Shown here in pieces: positions 10,403 to 21,459 of a DNA stretch of 64,000 bases. The stretch comes from Cycas panzhihuaensis (Eukaryota > Cycadophyta). The notes beneath the pieces are model-generated. The model was given only the letters and a program-made list of their open reading frames with translations. It did no database searches and was not told the origin of the DNA. Location: the NCBI GenBank assembly GCA_023213395.1, contig CM041465.1, positions 231,763,741-231,827,740 of the forward strand. The letters are read 5' to 3'. Position numbers and translations under genes: made by a program. Position 1 is the stretch's first letter. Every line of letters begins with the position of its first letter.

Positions 10403-11300
10403 ATGATGCAAGAAGCTACTTCTCTTTTTCAAGAATTTAAGGATGTCTTCGCATGGTCTTATAAAGACCTAAAAGGAATTCCCCCAGAGTTAGGAGAACA
10501 CAGAATTGAGCTAATGGCAAATACAAAACTAGTAAGGCAAAGACCTTACAGGATGAATCCGCGCTATAAGGAGCAAGTAAAGATAGAATTAGATAAATTA
10601 TTAAAAGCCAGATATATATTTGAGGTAGAAAATAGTGAATGGGTAAGCCCAGTGGTGGTAGTACCAGAAAAGAGTGGAAAATTACGCATATGTGTTGATT
10701 ATAGAGCTTTGAATAAAGCCACGAAGAAAGATCCATTCCCTATACCCTTCACGGATCATGTGCTGGAGAAAGTAGCGGGACATGAGATTTTCTCATTCAC
10801 AGATGGCTTCAGTGGCTATAATCAAGTTCGTATTGCACTTGAGGACCAATTGAAGACAACATTTGTTATGGAATAGGAGACACATGCATATAAGGTCATG
10901 CCATTTGGGCTGACAAGTGCTCCCGCAACCTTTCAAAGGGTGATCTTAAACATCTTTAGGAAATTGTTGGGGAAAGCAGTGGAGGTATTTCTAGATGATT
11001 GGACTCTGTATAGTACAATAGAAAAACATTTGTCTTAATTAAGACTAATGTTAGAATTGTGCAGGGAAAGCAGATTATGCTTAAATCCGGACAAGTGTAC
11101 CTTCCTGGTACCGTTTGGATCATTGCTGGGACATATTGTCTCGAAGGATGGATTGAAAACTGACCCAGCAAAGGTAGAGGTAATTTTGAGATTCCTTGTT
11201 CCCCAAATGCCAAAAAACCTGAAAGGTTTCTTAGGAATGACCGGTTATTACTAGAAATTTATAAGAAATTATGCTCGGATAGCCCATCCTCTAGAATACT
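10403..11300 (+). pseudogene. Reverse transcriptase (A2)
   Basis: Clear RT domain: FKDVFAWSYKDLKGIPPEL, RQRPYRMNPRYKEQVK, WVSPVVVVPEKSGKLRICVD, YRALNKATKKDPFPIPF, FSFTDGFSGYNQVRIALEDQ, MPFGLTSAPATFQRVILNIF, then the catalytic VFLDDW (Tyr of YxDD replaced by Phe). It makes cDNA from element RNA in the particle. A TAG at 10874 stands where related elements have Trp (TGG), and further stops at 11036 and 11252 inactivate it. Confidence 0.88.
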
Positions 11301-11790
11301 TGCTGAAAAAAACTATGAAATGGGAATGGACACTTCAACAACAACTATCTTTTGATGCTCTGAAGAAGAAGATAGTTGAAGCTCCTGTGCTCAAATTTCC
11401 AGACTAGAACAAACCATTCCATGTTCATGTAGATGCATCACTGTATGCCATTGGCTGTGTGTTGGCTCAACCAGAAGATGAAAAAATAGATCTTCCAATT
11501 GCTTTTGCAAGTAGAAAATTGACATCCGCCGAGCGTAACTATACAGTTACCGAACGAGAGGGATTAGGCATGGTGTATGCCTTGCAGAAGTTCCGGCATT
11601 ACTTGTTGGCAAATCCATTTGTATTTTTTGTGGATCATCAAGCTCTTCAATACTTGATTAATAAACCAATTTTGTGGGAGAATTAGTCACCGCTAATGTG
11701 GTTTCAGGAATTTATGTTCAAAATTGTGGTAAAAAAGGGGGAGAAACACATCATACCAAATCAATTGTCATGAATAAAGGACAATGGGAA
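11301..11790 (+). pseudogene. RNase H domain (A2)
   Basis: Contains FHVHVDASLYAIGCVLAQPE with the first catalytic Asp, ASRKLTSAERNYTVTEREGL with the catalytic Glu, and VFFVDHQALQYL with the third acidic residue. It removes RNA from the RNA:DNA hybrid. TAG codons at 11405 (expected Trp) and 11684 and a TGA near 11771 break it. Confidence 0.85.
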
Positions 11791-11845
11791 AGGTAAGGGA
11801 GTATTTGATGATTTTCCAGATCACAAATTATTCTTAGTTGAGGCC

Positions 11846-12619
11846 GTGCCAGCATGGTACGAGGGAATTGCAGAGTATTTAACCATAGGACAAACACCTC
11901 AAGGATTGGAAAGGGTTGAAAGGAAGAGTTTTATTAAGAAAACTTTTCCATTCCAACTAATAGGTGGTATATTATACAAACTGGGACCTGATAGAATTCT
12001 GCGAAGATGTATACTTCAACATGAAGTAGAACCATTGCTGAAGGAGACTCATGAAGGGATAGCTGCAACACATCACAGAGGAGAAGTCATAGCTAGAAAA
12101 GTTTTGACAGCAGGATTATGGTGGCCTACATTGTTCGAAGATGCAGAAAAGTGGGTAAAAACCTGTGATATTTGTCAAAGAGCAGGAAAGCCATCAAAAC
12201 ATAACTTTATACCGCTTCATCCAATACTGGCCCAAGCTCCATTTGAAAAATGGGGATTGGATTTTGTTGGACCAATCAGTCCACCAGCAAGAAAGACGAA
12301 TGCAAGGTACATATTAGTAGCCAGAGACTTTTTAACCAAATGGACTGAGGCCAAACCAATGAAAAAGTGTGATGCAAGAAGCACAACTCGCTTCCTGTAT
12401 GAAGTTATTATCATAAGGTTTGGTTGTCCTTTGGAAATTGTGTCTGATCAAGGAGGAGCCTTCCTGAATCAGACAATTAGATATTTAACTACAGAATTTT
12501 TCATTCAGCATCGAAGATCTTCACCATATTACCCTAGAGCAAATGGGCAAGTGGAAAGTACAAACAAAATTTTGAAGATCGCTTTGATGAAAATTTGCAA
12601 TGGACAACGAACCGATTAG
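11846..12619 (+). pseudogene. Integrase (A2), catalytically complete but truncated
   Basis: A 257-residue open stretch. An HHCC zinc-binding domain (ETHEGIAATHHRGEV with CDICQRAGK) precedes the core with WGLDFVGPIS (first Asp), VSDQGGAFLNQTI (second Asp) and NGQVESTNKIL (Glu), so the D,D,E triad is intact. It joins cDNA ends to the chromosome. It stops at TAG 12617, where Trp is expected; the rest of the protein continues after the stop at 12620-13130. Confidence 0.88.
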
Positions 12620-13130
12620 GGCGAAAAATTGCATTCATCCTCCGCGCATGTAACGGTAAAGAAGCGATCACATAAACAAACACCATTTCAGTTGGTGTAT
12701 GGTTTGATGTCAGAGTTCCTCCGAATTTCAAGCAGAAAGCCTGAGAGTGGCTCAATACCTTAGGACAAATCTCGAGATGTCCCTCGACCAGCAGCTGATC
12801 CAGTTAATGAAGCTGGACAAAACTCAAGCACGAGCACTATGGGAATTGAGAATAGAAAAGAAAAGACGGAAAGTATGGCATGATTGCCACATCAAAAAGC
12901 CTGAATTCAAGGTAAATGATTTGGTATTATTATATGATAGTAAGTTTAAATTTAAACCGGGAAAAATGCAAATTAGATGGCTAGGACCATATAGAATTCA
13001 ATCTATTTATGAAAATGGAGCAGTCAGATTGCAACAAGATTAGATGACCATTGACTAAATTAGTCAATGGCAGTAGACTGAAATTATACAGAATGTTAAA
13101 AAAAAGAAAATGGGGTAATCCAGAAACAGT
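12620..13130 (+). pseudogene. Integrase C-terminal GPY/F module (A2)
   Basis: Continuation of integrase beyond the stop. AQYLRTNLEMSLDQQLIQLM, WELRIEKKRRKVWHDCHIKK, FKVNDLVLLYDSKFKFKPGK, then IRWLGPYRIQSIYENG, the GPY/F module. It ends in a short tail with TAG at 13040. Same content as 3375-3836 in A1. Confidence 0.85.
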
Positions 13131-13590
13131 ACGAAAGCAGCAAACGGAACAGGACCAGATAGCAGAGATACGACCAGTAGCAGCAATGTCATGAGCGACA
13201 GGACAAAGTGACGGCAATCTGATCGACGGCATGGAAATTGACGCTAAGATGAGGGAAGACGGAAACAGACTGACGAAAAAATGACTAACGGAAATAGATC
13301 GACGGCGGGAAAGTGACTGACGGGAAAAGCAATGACGGACGGCGGGAGAAGGAATTTGAAAGCATCAATGTGATGGACAGATGACGCGACCGTTCATAAA
13401 CACCATCATCATGAAATGAGCGCAGAGATCGTAATCATGATGATGATACGCTATGTTGTCAAATTGGAAGGACAAGACAATAAAGCCTATAACGACCACG
13501 ATCGGTATGATACCGACGCTGGTTTTGGTCGCCCGCGGAATTGAAAAGCTGGTTTTTGCCAGTACATCGTAGGTACTACACATAACAAAC
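13131..13590 (+). other. Spacer between pol and 3' ORF (A2)
   Basis: No gene. Carries the TGACGG-rich tract (13205-13350) and an ATCATCATGA-rich stretch (13400-13450), both matching A1. Confidence 0.6.
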
Positions 13591-13595
13591 AGAAA

Positions 13596-15110
13596 GTGTA
13601 CCAAGAGACGAAAAAGATGGCAGGTATAGTGGAAAGAATGGCGCCAGCAATTTTAGTCCAGGAGAATGATGATAGCCGAATTCGAGAAGAATGGATAGTA
13701 ATCCCAGAAAACGATAGGAGACGCCAACTACTCTGCCAAACGGAATTGCAAAAATTTGTGACGGTAGGAATATTTGGGAATGCGGAGAAGTTTATGCAGA
13801 GAATACTTCCTTTGCTGGCGAAGTACCTGCAAATGGTGCAGATCACAGAAGAGGTATTAATGGAAGCCACTGGCCTGTCGAACAAGGGGTCAAAAATCCG
13901 TAGAGATAGCTTGTTATCTCGTGAAGAAGCAGCAAGGATAATGGGAGCAGCGAGCAGCGACGCGACGTTAGCAGGAATCCGGATAGCAGGGATAGAAGAT
14001 TCGAATAAGCGCTTCCTTGCCCAGTTGATTTTCTCAAAAATCATACTTACGCAGAAGAATGCGTTTGCCCCGAGCACTTTGCGAACCATGCTTAATGAGG
14101 TAGCCTAAAGAAGAGTGTTTAACTGGGCAAAATTTGTAAAGCAAAAACTCTTGGATGCTTTACAGGCTATTAGGAGATCCAGTAGACCAGTTCCTTTTTA
14201 TTATGTTACAATCTTGTAGGGTATCCTTCTATTTCAATGTCCTGGTATTAGGATGCCCAATGGAACGGGCGTTAGCCCCTTTAGCCATATGGACAAACGA
14301 AAAGCTAGGAAGATGAGAAAAGAACAACATAAGTACAAAGCTTGGATAGAAAAGCTATACCAAGCAAATGAAATAGCGCCAGGCGTTCCACAGTCGGCAA
14401 TGCAGAAAGGGAAAGAGAAGGTCAACTGGGAACCGGGGGCAAGTTCCAGAATTGAAGACACGCCAGTAGCAGAGGTAGCAAGCGAAGAACAACGTTAGAA
14501 AACGCCTGAAGTGGAGGAAATGAGGAGAGAAGAAAGCAAACAGATGTGTAGAAGCCTCAGAAAGGTAAGAGAGGTAGAGGTCTCAGAAAGGTAGAAGGAA
14601 ATGAAAGTCATAACGTAAGAGGAAGTCATAGCGTAAAAGAAACGGAAAGTCATAGGCAAGAAAACTAAACGAGAAATATTAGAAATTTTGGACAACCAGC
14701 CATCGGAAGTGGAGTTTAACACAAGCAAGAAGGTACTAGAAGAAGGTTTAGATCCAATGGAGTGCGATGCACAAGACGTCGCAACTTGGAGAACATCCTT
14801 TCTGGCAAAAGTAACCAGCAATTGGTTACGAATTGGAAAGGTATTAACCACCGATGAATCTTTGAAAAAGATTCATCAGATCACGAAAAATAAGTTAGAA
14901 TCCCTGAAGGCATTTATAATGGATTGGTGGATTTATATTCACGAAATCGCACCACATGTGGCGTAGTTTCAAGAAGATTCGACAAACATATTCCAAAGGG
15001 ACATGCAACCGTCTATCATCTACCGGAGCATGGATCATAAAATCGGATGAAGATTCGGAGCGATGTAGAATCTTTGGAAAGAACGTAAGGCATACAGGGA
15101 GCATTTGGAG
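13596..15110 (+). pseudogene. Extra 3' ORF after pol (A2)
   Basis: Best copy of this ORF. The first 170 codons are open and include ENDDSRIREEWIVIPENDRR, QKFVTVGIFGNAEKFMQRIL, VLMEATGLSNKGSKIRRDSL and LIFSKIILTQKNAF. The TAG at 14106 is followed by VFNWAKFVKQKLLDALQAIR, then a basic stretch, an acidic and Lys-rich segment (14253-14498) and a tail at 14688-14966. The phrase around TGLSNKG matches TGLPKEG in the 3' ORF of Gypsy C. No enzyme motif or membrane segment seen; function unknown. Confidence 0.65.
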
Positions 15111-15332
15111 TTAACAGAGAGGGTCAATATGGAACGTAATCAAGAAATTGACCAGTTACAATCAGGAGAAAAACCAACATTGGCCTTGTTAGATACAATG
15201 TAGGATGTTGCAATGTTATGTAAATATTTGAAACAGAAAGGACTGAAGGTACCTCCTAACATTGTGGAACCGGAGATGGAATATATACGCCGCGAGAGAA
15301 TAAAAATAAAGGAAAGAAGAAATTAAATTTTT

Positions 15333-15964
15333 TGTGAACGAGTATGCTACTTGTTCAAAACAGGCGACCGGGAAGATGTGTGTAGGGAAAGTAGTTGATT
15401 TTGCTGCTACGATTGCTACAAGGCTGCTACAAGACTACTATGATCGCTAAGGTCGCTATGGAATCGCTACAAAGTCGGGTAACTACTATACAGAGTGTAG
15501 CAACTGCTACGCAGGTGCGTGGATCGCTACACGATCGCGGCGATCGCTACACGATCGCGGTGATCGCTACGTAATCGCGGACGATCGCTACGCGATCGCA
15601 GTGATCGCTACGTAACTACTACCCACCGCTATTCGGCAGAACGGGTCTGTCCGGGCAATGCACTCCATGATGCTTAGAAGAAATAACTTACTTTTAGGAA
15701 ACAGTTATGTAACGTCCATAATTTGTATATAAAAGTGGGAACCGCAATGTGCGGAACATGATTCAGTTTGCATACATGTACTTGTAATAGAGCTGCGCCA
15801 CGTGGAAGGGCAGCCATTCTCAGATTGCCGCAAAGGCCCCGTTGTGAGAGGACCAGACGCAATGCCATGTTTTGAATGAAAGCAATTCCGTATGAATTTA
15901 CCCCCAACGTGTGTGTCTTTCTCTTTGCATTCTGCATGTTACAAGTATGATTGAGGCGCACACA
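15333..15964 (+). repeat. LTR 3 of array A (632 bp)
   Basis: TGTGAACGAG to GCGCACACA, with TATATAAAA at 15726-15734 and a GCTAC/CGATCGC block at 15400-15615. Downstream sequence is gag of element B, with no primer-binding site, so this is the true right end of the array. Confidence 0.88.
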
Positions 15965-15969
15965 AATTT

Positions 15970-16977
15970 TAATAAAGGAAAAGAAATAAAAACCCCTGAA
16001 GAGGAATCCAGTCCGCACTCTACTTCGAAAGATCAGAGTGACAACAAAGAGAAAGTGGAGGAAGCTCCCCAGGCATATTAGGAGAATCATCTCATAAGGC
16101 AATTATTTGAGAATCCACTAGGGAGAAGTTCGGATTTGTCATTCCTGATAACAACACTAGTAGCAGTAGAGATACTAGGAATCCGTGAATTATATAGTTT
16201 AAAACACCAATTCAAAATCCCCTATTTGGAGTAGAGAACAATGGAGAAGAGACACCATCGAGGGGACCATACAAGAAATTTTTAAAGGAAAAAGGGATAA
16301 CCCCACCACAAAAGGGGAAGTAAGTAAATAATTTCAAAATGGCACATCATAAAGAATTTGGAAAATTCATCTTCAATGATACTACAGGGACCGAACATAT
16401 ATATCTTTTCCAAAGATTGATAAACCTCAAGAAAATTACCGATGAGATAGAAATCAAAGAAAGGTTTGCCTATTCATTGAGGGGTGTACCACTAGCTTGG
16501 TATAAACAATTGGATCCACTGAAGCCATGGAGCGAGATAAAGAAAGAATTTAAGGAAAGATTTTTAAAATATCAAAATAATGACATAATAGAGTTAACCC
16601 TAAGGGAGATCCCATAGACGTTGGGAGAATTAGTACTAACATATGTAAGCAGAATTGATACGATAGAATCTGCAATGACAAAAGGGGAAAAGATCACGGA
16701 TCTAAGTATGAGGACTTTTTTTGTAAATGGATTAAACACTAAATTGAGAAACGCGATGGCTTCACATCCTTTAAAATCATACAAACATGCCCAAGAGCTA
16801 GCGTTGGACTTTAAAAAAGAGATTGACACTAAGAGGATAGCATATGATTCCCTTGTCATGAGACTTCAAGAAGAAATAAATGAATTAAAAAGATGGAACT
16901 TTAATAGACCTCTCTTCCAAGTGACAAAATTAGGGGAAAATTCAGAAGTTGAAGCTTTAAGCAAGTCACAAGGTTGA
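15970..16977 (+). pseudogene. Gag (element B)
   Basis: The N-terminal part (15975-16200) contains SDNKEKVEEAPQAY then ENHLIRQLFENPL, matching Gypsy C gag. The capsid part starts at ATG 16339: EFGKFIFNDTTGTEHIYLFQ, FAYSLRGVPLAWYKQLDP, then in-frame TAG at 16615, then ELVLTYVSRIDTIESAM and HAQELALDFKKEIDTKRIAY. It stops at 16975. Apart from the single amber codon the 213-codon stretch 16339-16977 is open. Gypsy C has an amber codon at the homologous position. Confidence 0.8.
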
Positions 16978-17460
16978 AGCTACAAGAATAGAAAGCTCAA
17001 GAAAATATTGAGGAACAATCAATCAAAAATTGAATAAAGGAGGCCTCAATTGAAAAATGGTGCCATATTTGTGAAGAAAATAGAGTACTAAAGGCTAAGT
17101 GTAATGCAAGGACAAGGAAACAAAGTAGTTGGTGCCATATTTGTGATCAAAATACCCACAATACCTGAGAATGCTATTACAACACTACAGGCACAAATTC
17201 AAGAGGAAGAGGACGAGGAAGAAGTAATCCAACCACCAAAACAATCTATACTATTCGCACATAGCTAGAAAGTTCGAAGAAGAAACCTCCATTGGGAAGA
17301 TGCTTGGTGTGTCTAGAATATAGGCATTGGAAATTAGGCTGCCTAGTGGCAAAAACAAAAAGAATGACCATACCTCTACAAAAACTGCGAACCAAGTACT
17401 CACACAACATAGGAATGTAAGGGAAAAGGCAAAGCTCTTAATGGAGTTTCATTTATACCA
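16978..17460 (+). pseudogene. Nucleocapsid region (element B)
   Basis: Decayed zinc knuckles. One reads WCHICDQNTHNT, then a stop in place of Trp, then ECYYN, still matching CX2CX4HX4C. A second (CLVCLEYRHWKLGC) has the pattern CX2CX4HX4C. Between them is a Gly/Arg stretch, SRGRGRGRSN. Several stops. Confidence 0.65.
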
Positions 17461-17475
17461 AATCCATTCAAAAAT

Positions 17476-18225
17476 GTGAACTTACAAAAGAAAAAACAAA
17501 TAATAGAAAATGGTTATCTTAACCCGATAATGGAAATTGATTGGTTTGCTATTGCCAAGAAGGCTTTAGAAGATGCTGCCAGGGAAGAAGTAGCCAAAAC
17601 TCTATCGTTTGGAAAACTAGAGATTAAACAAGTATATTGGAGGAAAAACAAAGTAGCAGAAGTTCAATCATCCAATAAAAGCCTAGAAAATAATCCATGT
17701 GACTCAACTCTTAAATCAGAAGAAGTCTTACAAAAAATTGTACTAATTGAAGACTTAGTGAAACAACTAAAACTGACTATTCCATTAGAAAATGTGATAG
17801 ATTAGATCAAAAGAGGAGTAATTCGTCCAATGGAAGGCACGCGAAATTTGAACAAAGTCAAGCCTTCACGTGACCTTGATCCTTCAGTTAATATGAGTGT
17901 TTTGGGAGTGACATCACAAAGTGTTATTGTTGATGGCAGAGCTGTAGTGAATGTACTGCCAATACAATCTTGGAAAAAACTAGGAAGTCCCCTAGTAACC
18001 CACAAGTTATTCGTTGAACCTAGCAAACGAGCTACTAGTAAAACCTGTGGGTTGATTGGAAAATATTCAACTGAGTGTAGCAGGTATTATGGTGTCAATA
18101 GATTTCACCATAGTGGACATAGTGAAAGGGATGGTGCCCTATCTAGCACTGTTAGGCCATCCATGGTTATACAAAACAGAGTGCCTTCAAAACTAGAAGG
18201 ATGTGACCTTTACATTGTCGAATAG
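17476..18225 (+). pseudogene. Aspartic protease region (element B)
   Basis: Residues before the active site read IVLIEDLVKQLKLTIPLENV, matching ENLVKQLQLTIPLCQVI in Gypsy C. The active-site loop reads VIVDGRAVVNVLPIQSW, where the homolog has VDGGAAVNVLP, so a loop Gly is Arg. A TAG at 17803 splits the region, and the second half is frameshifted. Confidence 0.7.
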
Positions 18226-18600
18226 AGGAAATGAAATGGTCCTTCTGATGTTGGGAAAAGGAAAATATTCAATCGAGATGCATCCAAACAACGCCTCAAA
18301 CATGATAATTGCTAGTGATGAGACATCGTCAACATTCAAAGAAACAAACTTGTATCGGACAACAAAGGAAGTACATACCATGAACAACCTGCACGGGTGT
18401 GAGACCAATCATCATAGAGAGTTTCACCTTGATAGCTCTTTTGATGAAGAGGGTACAAAAAGATTTGTAAATTATTGGATGTGGGAATCCTATGAGGTTG
18501 ACCCACCTTCTTTTCGTTGTGATTTACTCTCTTTTAGTAACATGGATAATAACAACAATTTTGAGATATGCAGTGCTATAAGTCATAGTGGCAAAGGGGA
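18203..18600 (+). pseudogene. Protease-RT connector (element B)
   Basis: TFTLSNRGNEMVLLMLGKGK, YSIEMHPNNASNMIIASDET and a Cys/Asp-rich acidic stretch match the connector of Gypsy C (40480-40890). The frame runs on into the deletion junction at roughly 18600-18650. Confidence 0.65.
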
Positions 18601-18619
18601 AGATCAATTAAGGAACCAT

Positions 18620-18895
18620 AAGAAAAAACCAACAAAGTGTACCACACAATGGAAAAGGCAAAAAAAAAACAAGGCACGATCGCCATGTCAAGACAACGTA
18701 TTTCAAGAAGGGTGATTGAGTATGGCGATTTAACAACAAATCCCAAACACCCCAGGGAGAATTAAAGATGCATTGGAAAGGCCCATATATGTTTGAGAAG
18801 GTGTACAAGAATGGCACTATCTAGTTGAAGAAAGTAGCAAGCCAACTACTAGCTGAAATGGTAAAGGGCAGTCAACTCAAACCTTATCACAGCTA
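18620..18895 (+). pseudogene. Integrase GPY/F tail (element B)
   Basis: After the junction: a basic stretch like the one preceding the GPY module elsewhere, then KKGDWVWRFNNKSQTPQGEL, MHWKGPYMFEKVYKNGTI (GPY module), a stop, and LAEMVKGSQLKPYH. It joins almost directly to the connector, which shows that RT, RNase H and the integrase core were removed. Confidence 0.75.
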
Positions 18896-19460
18896 GGCTG
18901 TGACAAATCCACTAGAGGAATCAATTGGTTGTATCATATTGTGTTGCTTGATGTTGGAGACAATCAAGGTTATTTCAATGCTGGAAGTTGATTCCAATTT
19001 GGTACATAAACAAAAATTACAAAAAAATCAAACAAAAAAAAAAAAATCAACTGTACCCCATAAAATCAAACACTTAAGCAAAATTAGAGACAAATGGAAA
19101 TACAATTTAGGCATTCGTTCCAAACAATACATTATACGTTCCAAATTTACAATGGATATGGAACGTACTAATTAAAAAGGACCAACCAACACAAAATACA
19201 CTATACATTCCACAAATGAAATGCGAACGAGAACGCACCTGATAGAAGGATTAAGCAGTCCAAATATATATTGCATTCTTGTGACCATTCTGGCAAAAGA
19301 ATGCACACAAGCAGGTGGTTATAACAACCCAAATTCAGTATAATTTCACAAGCGCTAGATCATTATCAAGGACGCATTCGACCCTACGTCCAAATTAGCA
19401 AATGCACAGTAGTCAGAGATACAATATACATCCACAACAACGAATGAACCAGGGTTTGTA
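18896..19460 (+). other. Non-coding spacer (element B)
   Basis: A-rich spacer between integrase tail and 3' ORF, including an A-run near 19037 and repeats of ACGTTCC / CATTCC (19095-19215). No gene seen. Confidence 0.5.
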
Positions 19461-19467
19461 AGTTCCC

Positions 19468-20600
19468 TTGCATTTATTTTCATTATTAAATTCTCAATTA
19501 TCTATGTTCCCTTCCTTCGGCCACATGATGAAGATCGCAAGAATCCAGGAGACCTATTTACTTAAGCGACATGTAGAACTTGAAGAATTATTGGTCTCCT
19601 TTCAAGGAAAAATAAAACAAGCAGGATGGAGGGATTTCACCTTGATGCCTCCATTGTATTGGGATTTTTGAAGTCATGGAGCAAATTTTAATAGCCCTAA
19701 AAGCAAACATGGAAAAATAGAGGGGAGTTCAGTCCATTCATGCCACTACAGGACTTTCAAAGAGGGAGAGATTCCAATAGACACAAGATGGTCGGAGGTA
19801 GATTGGGAAATATGGATTTGTGAGCTCTACAATTTAGATACCCAAGTTTATTGTGGAGGAATTAGAATCCTTGATATACAAGATAAAAGGTTGCAATGGA
19901 TAGCCAAAATCATTGTGACAAAATTTCTTTCTAAACAAAAGCATACCTACATTCTGGGAGGTATGATGGCCATTTTTCCATTTGTTCGCGATGGGGTTCG
20001 AATGAACTGGTATGAATCTTTGGCAAGTAGCATAGAGCAATAATTTGGAGAGCTACAGACCCACCCTTTTAGACACCCACCACTCTTATTGCCCATATTA
20101 TTCCAGCAGTGTTTAGATGCTAAACCCCCATGCTTGCCCATTCGTCTAGGAGAGCCTGCAATTAAGAAATGGATACACATAATGCCCAATACCACTCAGG
20201 ATCTAATAGTAAAGAGGCAAGTCGGGGCAAAAATGGGTAAAATCCTAAAATGGATTCAACACAAGCTAGGAACCTCTTTTCGTTTACGACCAAAACAAGT
20301 GAGCAAAAAGAGTACCAAGCGCAATAGGGAGCAGACCAAGGAAGAAGTCATATTAGAAGAATGGGAGATGGAGCCCCCATACACATAAGTAATTGAGCCC
20401 GAAGAGGGTTCTACTCAACATCCCTTGGGAGACAAAGGGAAACAAATCGTTCAACTTTTAGAAGAATGGGAACAAGGGTATAAAGCAGAGATTGCAGATT
20501 TGCAGAAGTTAAAAAGAAAAGAATGCCATTTAGCTACCTTGGCATAGATTAATGAAGAATTACTTGAAGCAAATGACCCACCAGGAAACCTAGAACTGTA
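19468..20600 (+). pseudogene. Extra 3' ORF (element B)
   Basis: Pieces: RIQETYLLKRHVELEEL, GKIKQAGWRDFTLMPPLYWD, then GGIRILDIQDKRLQWIAKII, FLSKQKHTYILGGMMAIFPF, RDGVRMNWYESLASSIEQ, and a C-terminal stretch (20300-20590) with QLLEEWEQGYKAEIADLQKL, a probable coiled coil. Each piece has a counterpart in the 3' ORF of Gypsy C (35190-36255). Several stops. Function unknown; it lies between integrase and LTR like the family A ORF. Confidence 0.65.
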
Positions 20601-20701
20601 GGGGTAATCCTGGTTTTAGAGAGGAAGGAGGAGAATACAAAATTTTTGAAAATTTGAAGATTGAGCAAGGATGCTCAACCATTTTTGTTGACCCAAGATA
20701 G

Positions 20702-21440
20702 ATGTTAGGGTCAAATCGGATATCTGTGCACCCAAAGGTAGAAATGTATGATAGTTGTGGTTTAATATGATTAATAAATACAGGAGAATTGCCCAACAAA
20801 CGTTCAAAATGAGAAACAAATGAGAACTAGCAAGTAAGGAGCATAGAACACTATTGTATTCCGTTGCAGGAACACATGATAGGCATAGAATGTATGCAGA
20901 GTTGTCGAGGAACACACGGAGAACGAATATGGAATGATCAAGGTAGAAGGAAGCTACGTGGACAAGACCATAGGGATGCACGTGTGGAATGTTTAACAAA
21001 CATAATGGTTAACCCAAGTTTAGTTATTAAGAGACATGCATTACAGAAAAGGGACGGTTATGACTCTTGGTCATTACCATTCCCCACAGGCACACATATC
21101 CTATTTAAACTTGTTCATGTGACCAGATTGATGTGAGAGCCGAGTGATTCAATCTTTTGTCATGTTCTCAAGGAGGTGAGAGCCGAGTTTAATGATTCAT
21201 TAGGACTTGGTCTAGTACGGACAACCAACCAAGTATTGTACAAACAACATTATGTGATGTAAATAGTGATTTTGTTTAATGAAATACTAGAGTTACGAAG
21301 AACTTATGTCTTCTACGTGTTTCTATTGATCTGATGATGAATGCATGATAATTTATTATGATTGTATTGTGGACTTATGAAGCATAGCATAATATATTAA
21401 CTCGTATGTTGACCATGAGCCCACCCTAAACTACAATGGA
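20702..21440 (+). repeat. 3' LTR of element B (right end uncertain)
   Basis: Starts TGTTAGGGTCAAATCGG after a segment that matches the sequence just before the Gypsy C LTR (GAGCAAGGATGCTCAACC). Contains a TATA-like TATTTAAAC near 21102. I could not fix the terminal CA because the 5' LTR is outside the window; the end given is an upper estimate. Confidence 0.5.
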
Positions 21441-21459
21441 AACCCTTGACAAGTGAAAT

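Larger units (their letters stand above)
1..15964 (+). mobile_element. Tandem Ty3/Gypsy array, family A (LTR-int-LTR-int-LTR)
   Basis: Three copies of one LTR (ending at 313, 6688 and 15964) separate two internal regions of the same family, A1 (314-6026) and A2 (6689-15332). Both internal regions carry gag, integrase C-terminus and an extra 3' ORF in the same order. Several stops are shared: TAG at 1464 and 7679, and a stop at the homologous integrase codon near 3301 and 12617. Shared damage favours duplication of one decayed element by unequal LTR recombination. The right end abuts gag sequence of another Gypsy element (B), so the array was inserted there. The left end lies outside the window. 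Confidence 0.88.
15965..21440 (+). mobile_element. Ty3/Gypsy element B (5' end cut off by array A)
   Basis: Plus-strand Gypsy element with gag, zinc knuckles, protease, connector, integrase tail, 3' ORF and 3' LTR. Its gag N-terminus starts immediately after array A, so the array landed inside gag. RT, RNase H and the integrase core are missing. Its proteins resemble Gypsy C closely enough to align domain by domain. The right end is uncertain; Copia I sequence starts by about 21460. Confidence 0.8.
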
